Source of the DNA: Schistosoma mansoni | Taxonomy: Eukaryota; Platyhelminthes; Trematoda; Strigeidida; Schistosomatidae | NCBI RefSeq assembly: GCF_000237925.1 | Contig: NW_017386002.1 | Coordinates: 124,001-188,000 of the forward strand | DNA length: 64,000 nt | Direction: 5' to 3' | In this document: piece after piece, positions 10,746 through 23,100 of the stretch | How positions within the stretch are numbered: position 1 is the first letter of the stretch | How the letters are laid out: each line of letters opens with the position of its first letter | Translations under genes and position numbers: made by a program | The notes under the pieces: model-generated | The model's input: the letters and a program-made list of their open reading frames with translations, nothing else | Database searches by the model: none | What the model was told of the DNA's origin: nothing

Positions 10746-10889
10746 GTAAAATATAATGTAGAACGCCAAGAAATGATTAAACAAGGTTTGTTACATACTG
10801 ATAAAATAGAATCGTCTAACATTCAAAGTAAACCATCATTTCCTGTTTATTCTGATTTACAAACTTCTCCGGACGAAAATAAAAATTAG
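10746..10889 (+). CDS. NDUFAF2: NDUFAF2 exon 3 (C-terminus)
   Basis: The exon follows the acceptor TTCAG (10741-10745) in phase 0. It encodes VKYNVERQEMIKQGLL and on, a hydrophilic C-terminal tail ending ENKN and TAG at 10887-10889. The C-terminal tail is the variable part of this family, so this exon rests on splice phase and position more than on similarity. The intron before it (9727-10745) holds RTE-A scraps. Confidence 0.75.
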   Translation, partial: VKYNVERQEMIKQGLLHTDKIESSNIQSKPSFPVYSDLQTSPDENKN

Positions 10890-11384
10890 AAGAGAAGCAA
10901 TTGAATAGAAATATCTGTTTATGATCACTCACATCTGATCTTATTTTTAGTGATCCTTTGATCTGCATTAACTCCGCCTGATCTGCATTATTTCCTGTAA
11001 TTATCTTGTGAATGATGTATGAGATTTTTTAAAACTTCTATATATGAAGTTATATATTCGCAATTCTGTGTTATTCTTTACTCATTACTTAGAACTGTTC
11101 GTTATTATATAGAAAGTGAATGTTTGATCAAGATCATAGATACTGCAGCGTCGATAATCACAAGATATAGCACAAGTAGTACATCGAGAATTTGAAATGG
11201 AAAAGCAAAAAATTAGTTAGTTTCATTGCTAATATTCTCATTTGCTCACTAGTGACTAGCTTAGAGAAGAAAATCTCGAAAATAGCCGTGACCAGTAGAG
11301 TTCAGCCGTAACAGGTGTTAGGCAGTTACCAAACGAAAGCAATTGAAGATGGTCGTCTACAATCTCCATTTCTCATCATAGAGC

Positions 11385-12570
11385 TTAGGGCGAACTGTCA
11401 TGTGATTTTGCAACCTCAAGTGTTGTCCGACAACACTGTCTACTATCTACATTTTTTGTTTAATTTCATCATAGACATACTGCTGGAAATAGCGCTATCG
11501 TCGATTAAATTTCCAGGAGTTGATCTCTTACCAAGAGGTTCACTTACCAACATTAGCCTTATACAGACCCTCTACTGGAACACAACTGGCCGTGTGAGAA
11601 CTGATGGCGAACTGTCATCAGAATTTATTACCTCAAGTGCTGTCCGTCAGGGCTGTCCACTCTCTCCATTCTTGTTTAACTTTGTCGTTGACATGCTTTT
11701 AGAGATAACACTCTCCTCATCTAAATTTCCTGGATTTGAACTTTTACCGGGAGGATTTACTTGTTGATTTGGAGTATGTCGATAAAATAGTTCTACTTGG
11801 TGAATATGCTGACAAAATTCAGAGTCTTCTGACTACCGTAAGCAACAATGCAAGCATGTTCGGGATGCGATTCTCCCCCTCGAAATGCAAAATGTTACTT
11901 CAGGATTGAGTTGCATCGACACCTGAGCTAATGATAGGGAGTGAAGTAGTTGAGCGTGTCAAATGCTCGTGGGAGCCTCATCAGTCTTTGTGGTGTGGTG
12001 TGTGACGAAACCTCATCACGGATACAGAAGCCTCGACTAGCTTTTGCCAATTTGTGTCATTTATAGTGTACGCGAGATATCCGCCTGTCAATTAAAAGAC
12101 GAGTATACTGTGCAGCAGTTCGCTGTGTTCTACTTTAAGGCTGTGAAACATGGCCATTAATAGTAGACGATGCTTGTGAGTTACTAGTATTTAATCACAG
12201 ATGTCTTTGAAATATTGCTCGCATCTGCTGTGATCACTCGGTAAGTAATACTGAGGTTAGACGTAAGGTATTATGGAATGATGGTGAATCAGTTGATGAG
12301 GTTGTGAATCTTCGTCGACTGAGATGGTTGGGCCACGTGTTACGTATGTCTGAACACCGATTACCACGACGCGCTATGCTGACTAGTGTAGGGGATAGTC
12401 GGAAGAGAGTTAGGTGCGGCCAAACCAAAATGTGGCACCAGTGCTTGAAGTCACTAACTTCTAGCCTGAGCGATGTAGATAGACGCAGAGTACTTGGTTG
12501 GGGTTCGTGTGACTATGGTAACCAATGGTTGAAGACTCTAGGTGACATGGCTCAGAATCGATCACAATGG
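11385..12570 (+). mobile_element. RTE-A LINE, 5'-truncated copy with duplicated RT segment
   Basis: The copy covers RTE-A reverse transcriptase to near its C-terminus. The first part repeats itself in one frame. A block of about 65-70 residues containing SPFLFNF, then DILLEIALSSIKFPG, is followed by a second block with SPFLFNFVVDMLLEITLSS. Between them is LYWNTTGRVRTDGELSS. The same arrangement is found in the minus-strand RTE-A at 15156-20159, so the duplication predates both insertions. Frameshifts follow after about 11767. The C-terminal part (RRLRWLGHVLRMSEHRLPRR to DMAQNRSQW) is readable. It lies between the 3' ends of NDUFAF2 and NUP50. Confidence 0.85.
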
Positions 12571-12639
12571 CTAGAAACTCCAATTCCTAGAGTGACTGCA
12601 ACTTGATCTCGAAAAACTGACCTTGATGGCTTGTATATA

Positions 12640-13085
12640 TACTCCGAATATCGGCCCAGCGAATTCCACGTCGTGCATTATTTAAGGACGCTGGGAATAG
12701 TTGGAAAAAGCGGAGAGACGATCAGTGCATGATATACTGTCGTGGTATGAAAGGAAGATGTATAGGACTGACATCTATTGGTCCCTTAAAACCCCCTGGT
12801 GCTAGAGATAGTGGAACACAGTGGTTCAGAATCGAAGACGGTAGTGGTCCTGGTGTAACTCATATAAATGAGGGGGAATTTAACCGAAAAGATCGTTTTT
12901 GTTTGTACTTTTCTTAACTGGACTGTTTCTCCCATCATTATTATTATCTCTCTCACACAATAATTTTCATTCATTTTTCCTATCATACCTTCCTTTCTCT
13001 ATCTCTTCACAATCTCATCTTTATTGTTTGGTGCATATATTATTGGTGCCCCTTTTTACTAATGTTTGTGTCTAAATGAATAGTA
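12640..13085 (+). mobile_element. RTE-C 3'-end fragment
   Basis: Translation reads IPRRALFKDAGNSWKKRRDD, then TSIGPLKPPGARDSGTQWFR, the C-terminal motif of RTE-C-like elements. A 3' UTR ends CTAATGTTTGTGTCTAAATG. That ending resembles the tail of the short elements at 2312 and 55935 and links those tails to RTE-C. Confidence 0.65.
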
Positions 13086-13623
13086 ATGGATAAAATGAAT
13101 ACCACTTCACTATGAACACATGTGAATGTACAATTTCAAGGACCAATTCTCTTGTTTTATATGGGAAATTAAGAAATGTTATTCATACGAAATGTGTATT
13201 AGCTGTAATAAATATTATTGCTTCCTAAACCGATTAAGGTTGACATCTAATCACTAACGCTTATCCACAGAATCCAGAACGTTCATTATTCTGGTGATTT
13301 AATTTAATGTTAATTAAGGTAATTTTAGTTTTACTATCAAATACCAATTATACGCAAATAATTTCCCGAACTTAGATAAGCTTTTCGAGTAGCTGTCGGG
13401 TAGACGTAACATATAGGGAAACTAGTAACAGTCAAAATCCTCATTTTACTAAAAGAAGAAGTTCACAACAGCTTTTTTTTACAATGTGGTTCACATAAAA
13501 ACAAAAGTTATTTTCAAAACGATCTTTTTTCGGAAAAAAATTGAATGGTATCTTCAGAACACAAAACATAATTTCCAGTCAATAAGAGGTAGACATAAAC
13601 AATGGGAAAAACCTATCTTAATA

Positions 13624-13868
13624 TTATGACTTTGCTGAGACACCCCTATGCGAATCCATTTGATTTAGTAACGTTGTAGCACCCTCTTCAGTTTTCACAC
13701 GTATCAACATTGGAACTGGTTTTGGTTGTCCATTATCTTCTTCATTGTTAACGGATGATTTAGCCTGGGACGGTAAAGGTGGTGAGGGAACACAAACTAA
13801 TGTCAAGTTATTTTTCTGTTGTTTAATAGGCATTTCTTTTGTAACCAGTATATTTAGTAATATATTCC
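13624..13868 (-). CDS. NUP50: NUP50 exon 5: Ran-binding domain end and stop
   Basis: This exon encodes GNILLNILVTKEMPIKQQKN, then LTLVCVPSPPLP and PVPMLIRVKTEEGA, matching the end of the RanBD (GNILLNVLI ... VCVPNPPI ... VTMLIRVKT). A short acidic insert (NNEEDNGQ) sits where vertebrates have DEKNA. The stop TAA is at 13624-13626. The acceptor is TTTTCTAG above 13868. The 693-bp intron 4 holds a hammerhead repeat fragment and an RTE-A remnant. Confidence 0.94.
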
Positions 13869-13959
13869 CTAGAAAATTGGAAATTTTGGGAGTAAAAAAA
13901 TTAATAAATAGTTGAAGATATCCGATTTCGAATGACAAATTATGAGAATCAAATCAGGT

Positions 13960-14084
13960 GTTTTTGTGGAGATTTAGTATTTGCATAGTTGAAAGCATGA
14001 GTCAATTGAAGCTAGACCACCATGGAAAACCTGGAAGCACTGGACGGCTGTTTTGTCCTATTGTGGGACTCCTCAGCAGTGCAG
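13960..14084 (-). repeat. Hammerhead-bearing tRNA-derived repeat (second family), 3' half
   Basis: On the minus strand the fragment starts at the ribozyme (CACTGCTGAGGAGTCCC) and runs through CCATGGTGGTCTAGCTTCAA to the end block seen at 36760-36788 (a complement of GGTGTTTTTGTGGAG). The tRNA-like 5' half is missing; an RTE-A tail abuts instead. Confidence 0.75.
14038..14081 (-). ncRNA. Hammerhead core, mutated
   Basis: It has CACTG / CTGAGGA / GTCC-loop-GGAC / AAAA / short stem III / GTC / CAGTG. Stems I and II pair fully, but the essential GAAA has become AAAA, so cleavage is not expected. Confidence 0.7.
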
Positions 14085-14290
14085 TCAGTCAGCTACAACG
14101 TAGGACCAGGCACATCTATGCATCGGTCCAAGTTGCCATACCTCGTTAGCACAGCAATATCAACACCGAATTCATAGAAATAGTTAATTTTGTGGTTGTA
14201 GTATATAAAAGATAGACATTGCGAACTGCTGCTCAGTATACTCGTCCCTTAATTGATAGACGGATATGTGTAGTTTCGAGCCCTACAAAT
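14083..14290 (-). mobile_element. RTE-A deletion derivative
   Basis: The fragment has the RTE-A 3' tail (CAGTCAG-type repeat at 14084-14091), then 3' UTR, then a jump to the RT piece that encodes DIRLSIKGRVYCAAVRS on the minus strand (near 14225-14265), then a scrap like the element's N-terminal region. Most of the coding sequence is deleted. It lies in NUP50 intron 4. Confidence 0.6.
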
Positions 14291-14317
14291 AGACATTATT
14301 TTAAGACGGCTCAGTAA

Positions 14318-14420
14318 TAATAATGGCAATAATAATAATAAACCATAATAATAATAATAGTAAATAATAATGATAACAATAATAATAGTACTGATTATTA
14401 TTATTATTATTATTATTATA
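14318..14420. repeat. (AAT/ATT)n microsatellite
   Basis: Imperfect AATAAT runs are followed by ATTATT runs inside NUP50 intron 4. Confidence 0.85.
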
Positions 14421-14561
14421 TACAAATGAACTTAAAGGCCTATTGAAAGTGTTCTGTCATATTGAAAGTACTGGGTAAATTTTAATTGGAAAGTCTAAAA
14501 TCAATCCTGAGGTGAAATACATTATTGCATCTGCATTATTTTAAATCTCTATACACCTTAC

Positions 14562-14680
14562 CGAGATTAGTATCAGCTCGAATGAGTAATTGGAGTTTAT
14601 CGTTTGTCGTTGGTTTGATGAATAAATTTCCAAGTCCACGCTCTTTCCATTCATTATCCACTTTGTAGAATAATTTACAC
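14562..14680 (-). CDS. NUP50: NUP50 exon 4: Ran-binding domain core
   Basis: This exon encodes CKLFYKVDNEWKERGLGNLF, then LQLLIRADTNL. It is nearly superimposable on the vertebrate NUP50 RanBD (CKLFYKKDNEFKEKGIG ... LLVRADTNLG). The acceptor is TTAATAG above 14680 and the donor GTAAGG is at 14561. It lies 11.2 kb from exon 3, so the host gene spans more than 13 kb because of retroelements. Confidence 0.94.
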
Positions 14681-14937
14681 CTATTAATATGTAAGGAGAA
14701 TATACGAATTCAAGGGTTACTAATAGACTATGTCTTATAAAATCATAGTAAAACTGACATTAACACAATTATTATCCATATGGTGAAGATCTGTAGCTTT
14801 GAAAGAGGAATTTGTAGTTATTATGTTCTCTGAATTGAATAGTTTACGAATATGGCACTCAGCATTTAAAAAGCATGTCAAAATAAACCCAATCTGTTAG
14901 TCACTGAAAAAAATGGTAAACAATTACAAGTTTCAAT

Positions 14938-15125
14938 CAGTCAGTCAGTTACAACGGTAAAAGTTATACTTATGTGCATGGGTTGAAGTTGCCATACCTC
15001 ATAAGCACAGAAAGATGAAAGTGTCAGGGGAAATCCCACAATATTAGAGGTAGTAACACTATCAACAGTGATAGGAAAGATTAGGGAACGGAGATACGAT
15101 TCCAGAAGAAAATATAAGTCAGTCA
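14938..15125 (-). mobile_element. RTE-A 3'-end fragment
   Basis: It begins with the CAGTCAGTCAGTTACAACG tail block and continues through GTTGCCATACCTCATAAGCA, the RTE-A 3' UTR shared with 15156 and 20160. No coding sequence follows. Confidence 0.7.
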
Positions 15126-15155
15126 AGCAAAAATAAGTTATGAAGAATGTAGAGT

Positions 15156-16389
15156 CAGTCAGTCAGCGACAACGTAGGACCAGGCACATATATGCATCGG
15201 TCCAAGTTGCCATACCTCGTTAGCACAACAAGATGAACACCGGATTCATAGAAGTAATAAATTTAGTGGTGGTAGTATATAAAAAAAGGTTGTATATAAA
15301 GATATAGTATAGGAAGGAAGAAAATTATGAAGCAACTTTAACCTCAAGGTTTGAGGAAAGACAAAGAGTGTATACACCTACGCCATTGTGATCGATTCTG
15401 AGCCATGTCACACAGAGTCTCCAACCATTGGTTACGATAGTCACACGGACCCCAACCAGGTAGTCTGCATCTACCAACACGGCTCAGGCTAGAAGTTAGT
15501 GACTTCAAGCACTGATGCCATGTTTTGGTTTGGCCGCCCTTAACTCTCTTCCAACCATCCCCTACACTAGTCAACATTATGCGTCGTGGTAATCGATGTT
15601 CAGGCATAAGTAACACGTGGCCCAACCATCTCAGTCGACGAAGATTCACAACCTCATCAATTGATTCACCATCGTTCCCTAATACCCTGCGTCTAACCTC
15701 AGTATTACTTACCGAGTGAACACAGCAGATGCGAGCAATATTTCTAAGGCATCTGTGGTCAAATACTAGTAAACTACGAGTATCTTCTACTCTTAATGGC
15801 CATGTTTCACAGCCTTAAAGTAGAACACAGCGAACTGCTGCACAGTATACTCGTCTTTTAATTGACAGGCGGATATCTCGCGTACACTATAAATGACACA
15901 AATTGGCAAAAGCTAGTCGAGGCTTCTGTATCCGTGATGAGGTTTCGTCGCACACCACACCACAAAGACTGATGAGGCTCCCACGAGCATTTGACACGCT
16001 CAACTACTTCACTCCCTATCATTAGCTCAGGTGTCGATGCAACTCAATCCTGAAGTAACATTTTGCATTTCGATGGGGAGAATCGCATCCCGAACATGCT
16101 TGCATTGTTGCTTACGGTAGTCAGAAGACTCTGAATTTTGTCAGAATATTCACCAAGTAGAACTATTTCATCGACATACTCCAAATCAACAAGTAAATCC
16201 TCCCGGTAAAAGTTCAAATCCAGGAAATTTAGATGAGGAAAGTGTTATCTCTAAAAGCATGTCAACGACAAAGTTAAACATGAATGGAGAGAGTGGACAG
16301 CCCTGACGGACACCACTTGAGGTAATAAATTCTGATGACAGTTCGCCATCAGTTCTCACACGGCCAGTTGTGTTCCAGTAGAGGGTCTA
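15156..16389 (-). mobile_element. RTE-A host element, 3' part
   Basis: This is the 3' third of an RTE-A on the minus strand: tail of CAGTCAG repeats, 3' UTR, then the RT C-terminus (RRLRWLGHVLLMPEHRLPRR; DMAQNRSQWRRCIHSLSFLK) and upstream RT with several frameshifts. At 16389 it is cut by the RTE-B at 16390-19247 and resumes at 19248. The uncut order is shown by the related copy at 11385-12570, where the two halves are contiguous (TATACAGACCCTCTACTGG). Confidence 0.85.
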
Positions 16390-19247
16390 ACGACCAGAGC
16401 AACACTCTTTATAGGTACATGGAATGTCCGGACAATGTGGGAGACAGGAAGAACCAGCCAAATAGCAATGGAAATGAGGAGATACAACTTGGCAATACAC
16501 GGAATCAGCGAAACCCATTGGACACAAACTGGACAACAAAGGCTAGGTACAGGAGAGATGCTGCTGTACTCCGGTCACGAAGGGCAAAATGCCTAACACA
16601 CTCAGGGAGTTGCTCTAATGCTGTCCAAAGAAGCAAGAAATGCACTTGTGGGATGGGAATCTCATGGACCCAGGATAATCAAAGCATCATTCAGAACAAA
16701 GAAGCAAGGGATCACAATGAACGTTAGCCAATGTTATGCACCCACCAATGATAGCAACGACGATGATAAAGATCAGTTCTATGAAAGGCTGCAATCAATT
16801 CTAGCAAAGTGCTCACGAAAGGACCTCACAATCCTGATGGGAGATCTAAATGCTAAAGTTGGAGTGGACAACACAGGATATGAAGATATAATCGGACGAC
16901 ATGGACTAGGAGAAAGAAATGAAAATGGGGAGAGACTTGCAAACCTATATGCTTTCAACGAATTGGTTATAGGCGGCACAATATTCCCACACAAACGCAT
17001 ACACAAAGCTACATGGATCTCACCGGACCACACCACAGAGAACCAGATAGATCACATCTGTATCAACAAAAAATTCCGAAGATCAATGGAAGATGTGAGA
17101 ACCCGGAGAGGAGCTGACATAGCTTCAGATCACCACCTGGTTGTGGCCAAGATGAGACTGAAGCTTAAGAAAGACAGGACAACTGGACAAACAACACTAC
17201 AAAGGTTTAATACAGCCTTCCTTCGAGATACTGACAAGCTCCATGAATTCAAGATAACTCTCAACAACAGGTTCCAAGCTCTACAGGATCTACTGAAAGA
17301 ACAAGAAACTACTTTGGAGGACAACTGGAAAGGGATAAAAGAAGCACTAACTTCAACGTGTCAGCAGCCGAACACGAGCAGAGAAAGTCAAAGCACAAGC
17401 AGACTACGCAGAAGCAAACAGGGAAGTGAAGAAAAGCATTAAAGCCGACAAGCAGAAATATATGGGAGAACTAGCAACGGCGGCGGAAAAAGCTGCAAGA
17501 GAAGGGAATATGAAACAACTATATGATACAACGAAGAAATTGGCAGGGAGGTATAGCAAACCAGAGAGACCAGTCAAAGACAAAGAAGGAAAGACAATCA
17601 CTGAGATTCAGGAACAGAGGAAAAGATGGGCAGAATACTTCGAGGAACTGCTGAATAGACCAGCCCCATTGAATCCACCGAACATCGAAGCAGCCCACAC
17701 AGACCTTCCAATAGATGTCACTCCACCAACGATCGAAGAATTCAAGATGGCCATCAGACAAATCAAAAGTGGGAAGGCGGCAGGACCTGACAATATACCA
17801 GCAGAAGCACTGAAGTCAGATATTGAAATAACTGCAAACATGCTTCACCTTCTATTCAAAAAGATTTGGGAAGAGGAACAAGTGCCAACGGACTGGAAAG
17901 AAGGATATCTCATTAAGATACCAAAGAAAGGAGATCTGAGCCTATGTGAGAACTACAGAGGTATCAGTTTGTTATCAGTACCAGGAAAAGTTTTCAATAG
18001 AGTGCTGCTGAATCGGATGAAAGACTGATTAGACGCCCAACTTCGAGATCAACAGGCTGGATTCCGAGAGGATCGGTCGTGCACAGACCAGATTGCAACA
18101 CTACGGATCATCGTAGAACAATCAGTTGAGTGGAACTCATCACTATACGTCAATTTCATTGACTATGAGAAGGCGTTTGACAGCGTGGACAGGAGAACAT
18201 TATGGAAACTTCTTCGACACTATGGAGTTCCTGAAAAGATTGTCAACATTATCCAGAACTCATACGATGGATTACAGTGCAAAGTCATGCATGGAGGACA
18301 GCTGACAGGTGCATTTCCAGTAAGGACCGGAGTCAGACAAGGCTGTCTACTCTCCCCATTCCTCTTCCTTCTAGTGATTGACTGGATTATGAAGAATTCG
18401 ACATCTGGAGGGAAATACGGAATACAATGGACAGCTCAGAATCAATTAGATGATTTGGACTTCACAGATGACCTAGCCCTCCTCTCTCATACACACGACA
18501 AAATGCAGATGAAGACAGCAAATGTAGCAGCAGCCTCCGCATCGATAGGTCTCCACATTCACAAAAGAAAAAGCAAGATTCTCAAATGCAACACGGAGAA
18601 CACCAACACAATCACACTTGACGGCGAAACTCTGGAAGAGGTGGAAACATTCAAGTACCTGGGGAGCATCGTTGATAAACAAGGAGGATCGGATGCAGAT
18701 GTAAAGGCGAGGATTGGCAAAGCAAGGGCAGCATTTCTACAATTGAAGAACATATGGAACTCAAAACAACTCTCAACCAATTTCAAGGTCAGAATCTTTA
18801 ATACGAACGTCAAGGCAGTCCTACTGTATGGAGCTGAAACGTGGAGAACTACTAACTACATCGTCAGGAAGGTACAAGTATTTATAAACAATTGTCTACG
18901 CAAAATACTCAACATCCACTGGCCGGATACTATCAGCAACAGCGTTTTATGGGAGAGGATAAACCAGCTTCCAGCTGAAGAGGAATTTAGGAAAAGACGT
19001 TGGAAGTGGATCGGACATACATTAAGGAAATCACCAATGTGCATCACGACTCAATCCCTAACTTGGAATCCGGAAGGGAAGCGGAAAAGAGGAAGGCCAA
19101 AGAACACACTACGCCGGGAAATAGAAGCCGATATGAAAAGGCTGAATAGTAACTGGAAAGGAAGGCTCAGGACAGAGTTGGATGGAGAATGCTGGTGAAA
19201 GGCCTATGCTCCTCCACAAGGGGTAACAGGCGTAAGTAAGTAAGTAA
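16390..19247 (+). mobile_element. RTE-B LINE inserted in RTE-A
   Basis: This is a nearly complete RTE-B copy, cut at its 5' end within the first codons of the endonuclease. It encodes an APE-type endonuclease (FIGTWNVRTMWETG; ISETHW; LMGDLNAKVG; SDHHLVVAKM), a linker, and an RT with [26 protein letters not shown] and the catalytic FTDD ([10 protein letters not shown]). The C-terminus is [14 protein letters not shown] ... LDGECW, stop at 19196-19198, then a GTAAGTAAGTAAG tail. Breaks seen: TAA near 16591, a deletion of about 110 bp with frameshift near 17360, and TGA at 18026-18028. The flanks AGAGGGTCT (left) and AGAAGGTCT (right) look like a 9-bp target duplication with one change. Confidence 0.93.
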
Positions 19248-20159
19248 GAAGGTCTGTATAAGGTTAATATTGGTAAGTGGACCTCCTGGTAAAAGATCAA
19301 TTCCTGGAAATTTAATCGACGATAGCGCTATTTCCAACAGTATGTCTATGATAAAATTAAACAAAAATGGAGATAGTAGACAGTCTTGTCGGACAACACA
19401 TGAGGTTGCAAAATCACATGACAGTTCGCCATAAGCTCTTACTCGACTGGTATTGTTTGAGTAAAGAGACTTAGCAGGATTCATGTACTTTTGTGGTACG
19501 AGTAGTACGTCAGAGAGTTTAGCTCTGTAAAGAAGTTCAGATAGCTTTCTGTAAAAGTGATCTTCCACTTCATCCGGGCTACAGTCAGTGGGAGCGTAGG
19601 CAGAAACGACGAAAAGGCAACGACGTGTGTCCCTATCCTTCCGAGTTCTTACGGAGCCATTTAGCCGGACAACACACAGGCGACTGTTAACGGAGATCCA
19701 TTTTAATAGTGCTTGTTCTGCACTCTTACTAAGTTTTATGTCTACACCTGCAAGTCCACGAGAACTAGCCATCGGGTCTTCAGATACACGGAGGGTGTAT
19801 TTCGTTGGCTGTCCATTTTGGCGATGTGAGGCCAGATGGATGACCATACAAGCATCCTGTATGCGTGTTTCGGAGACATAGCATACATCAATCGTGAGAT
19901 TATAGGGTCTTAGCCAAGAAGGCCTGTTGGCCGATTTGACATAGGGTACGTACGTTGAAGGCTCCAATGTGTAGTTTCGAGGGAGGTTTTATTGGACCTG
20001 GGACAGTGTTCCGCGCACTAGAATCGTTGGCCATCGTGACACTTGAGGAGGAAGCCGAAAGAGGAATTTTAGTGTTGAAAGTCGAGGTGGGAGGAGTAAT
20101 AGGAATTAAAGAAGGAGATTGATTATGAGTACAGTGATCTTGAGTGCTGTTAGAGGTAT
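19248..20159 (-). mobile_element. RTE-A host element, middle part
   Basis: This continues the element broken at 16389. The minus strand encodes endonuclease sequence (DVCYVSETRIQDACMVIHLA; RLCVVRLNGSVRTRKDRDTR; FVVSAYAPTDCSPDEVEDHF) that jumps directly into RT (YMNPAKSLYSNNTSRVRAYG), so part of the coding region is deleted. At 20159 it is cut by the RTE-A at 20160-24102. The next piece is at 24103-24482. Confidence 0.85.
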
Positions 20160-23100
20160 CAGTCAGTCAGTCACAACGTAGAACTTCGTACGTACGTACA
20201 TCAGTTCCAGTTGCCATACCACATTAGCACAGAGATCCAGTTGTCGATTCAAATCCCATAGTGGTAGAAGTAGTAGGAGTATAATCAGAAATCCAAAAGA
20301 TTAGGGTTTGAAGAAATTATTGAAGGAGTATAGTACAGTGAAATAAATTTGGAAAGAGATAAAGATAAAGACATGAGGAATTCAGAAGATTAGAATTTGG
20401 TAGAACACAAAGAGTGGATGCACCTTCGCCATTGCAAACGATTTTGAGCCATGTCATTCAAGGTCTCTAACCATCGGTTGCTGTCATCACGCGAATCCCA
20501 ACCAGGTAGTCTATACCTATCAACATGATCCAGTCCACTTGTCAGTGACTTCATTGATTTATGCCATGTTTTGGTCTGGCCAACCCTAGCTTTCTTCCAA
20601 CCTACTCCTAAACCATGAAACATTGCACGTCGGGGCAGTCGGTGGTCGGGCATACGTAACACATGTCCCAGCCATCTCAACTGATGAAGTTTCACTACTT
20701 CATCAATCGATTTGCTATCCCTACCTAGTACTCGTCTCCTAACAACTGCATTACTTACCCGGTGGTCCCAGGATATACGAGCAATGCTTCGAAGACACCT
20801 ATGATCGAACACTAGTAGCCTACGAATATCCTCTACTCTTATAGGCCATGTTTCACTGCCATAAAGTAGGACGGAGCGAACTGCTGCACAGTAAACCTGT
20901 CCTTTGGTTGCTAGACGGATATCTCGCCTACACCATAAATGACGCAAGTTGGCAAAGCTAGACGAGCCTTCTGTATCCGTGCTGAGATTTCGTCACATAC
21001 CAGACCACAAGGGCTGATGAGACTCCCAAGATAAGTGAAGTGGTCTACACGATCAGCTACTTCACTCCCTATCATTAGTTCAGGTGTCGCTGCAACCCAA
21101 TCCTGAAGTAACATTTTGCACTTCGAGGGAGAGAATCGCATCCTGAACATGCCTGCATAGTTCCTTATAGTGGTCAGAAGACTCTGCATGTTGTCAGCGT
21201 CTTCACCGAGTAAAACTATGTCGTCGGCGTATTCTAAGTCAACAAGTGAATCTCCCGGTAAAAGTTCAACTTCAGGAGATTGAGATGATGAAAGTGATAT
21301 CTCTAAAAGTATGTCAATGGCAAAGTTAAACAAGAATGGGGAGAGTGGACAGTCCTGACGAACACCACTTGAGATAACCAATTCTGATGACAGTTCGCCA
21401 TAGGCTCTAACTCGACCAGTTGTGTTCGAGTAGAGAGCCTTTATGAGGTTAATGTACTTTTTTGGTACTCCTTTCAGTGACAAACACTGCCATAGAACCT
21501 CACGATCAACGGAGTCAAATGCCGCCTTAAGGTCAAGAAATACTACTATTGTGGGACGTCTGAATTTGTGTCTATGTTCTAGGACCTGACGTAGGGTGAA
21601 TATCTGGTCTATGCAACCACTTCCAGGTCGAAAACCAGCCTGCTTTTCTCTAGTCTGCTCTTCACGAGCTTTGGTTAGGCGACCTAGTATTATTCAAGCT
21701 AATATTTTAGACACTATATTAGTCAAACTGATCCCTCTGTGATTGTCACAGGAGGACTTTTGTCCTTTCTTATAGACTGGCACAATCAGTGATTGGGACC
21801 AGTCAGATGGAATGAAGTCCATTTCCCAGATTCTACCTAAGACCTCAGTCAATCTCGCTGCTAGTACTGGACCACCATTCTTAAAAATCTCAGGGGTCAA
21901 CCTGTCAGGGCCTGCTGCTCTCCCTCGCTTCAGATTTCCTATAGCTTTTTCAACCTCACAGAGGGTTGGAGGACTTACATCAATTTACCATTCAGGACGA
22001 CTGGGGATCGTGGGTAATTGAAGTGTGGCTTAAGGCCAGTTGAACTGATCCCTAGTGTTCTGCCCATCGATCCAATCTCCTGGATTGAGAATGAATAATA
22101 TGCCCATCTTTATCTGAGATGGTTTCACTGATATTCGGGTTCATAATACCGGTTTCTTTAATGAGTCTGAATAGCTGCCTACTGTTACCTATTGCCACTG
22201 CCTTTTCCATCTCTCTTGCTTTCGCTACCCACCACTGTTCACGATCATTACGCAGGCTTCTTATAAGCCTACGCTTAAGTTGACTCCGCTCTTCGTTATG
22301 CTCAGAGCCAGGTGGGATGAGTTTACGAGCATCTATTAGTGCGGTAGATGCTGCCGAGATCCATTGTTTCTCCCTAACGTTATGGTTTACCTTACTAGCG
22401 GATATCACTGCTGTTTCCACAGCTTTTCGGATGTCATTCCACGCTGCTTCGGGGTGGACACAACTTACATGGCTGCCTAACTGATTTTCTAGTTGTTCCT
22501 GAAATATATTCTTAGCTTGCTTATCATTAAGTAGAACCCTTAGAGGCTTCCCTGCAGTGTCTTTCCTACGACCAGTAAGACGCAGACAGATACGTGCTCG
22601 CACTAGAGCATGATCTGAATCTAAACATGTGCCCCAGAATGAGCGACAGTCTTCTATCGAGCCCCTCCATTGGTGGCTGATAGCGATGTGATCTAATTGG
22701 GTCCAACGTTGGGACGAATTCGGGGGTCGCCATGTCAAAAGATGTTTTTTCTTATGCTTAAAGTTAGTATTTGCAAGAAATAGGCGGTTATCTGAGCATA
22801 GCTGCAACAGACGGTCGCCATTATCTGTTCTTTTCGCCATGACACCATAGGATCTACCCAGGTGTCTTTCCCTTTCACTTAGTTTACATACTTGAGCATT
22901 AAAGTCACCTGCTACTATTACTACATCAGAACGCCTAGCTTCTCGGAGAAGGTCAGAAAGTTTCCTGTAGAACTCATCTTTTATATCGTCTGAGCTGCAG
23001 TCAGTGGGAGAGTAGGCAGAGACGACGAAGAGGAAACGACGAGTTTCCCTATCTTTCCGGGTCCTTACTGATCCGTTTAGCCGGACAGCGCATAGACGAC

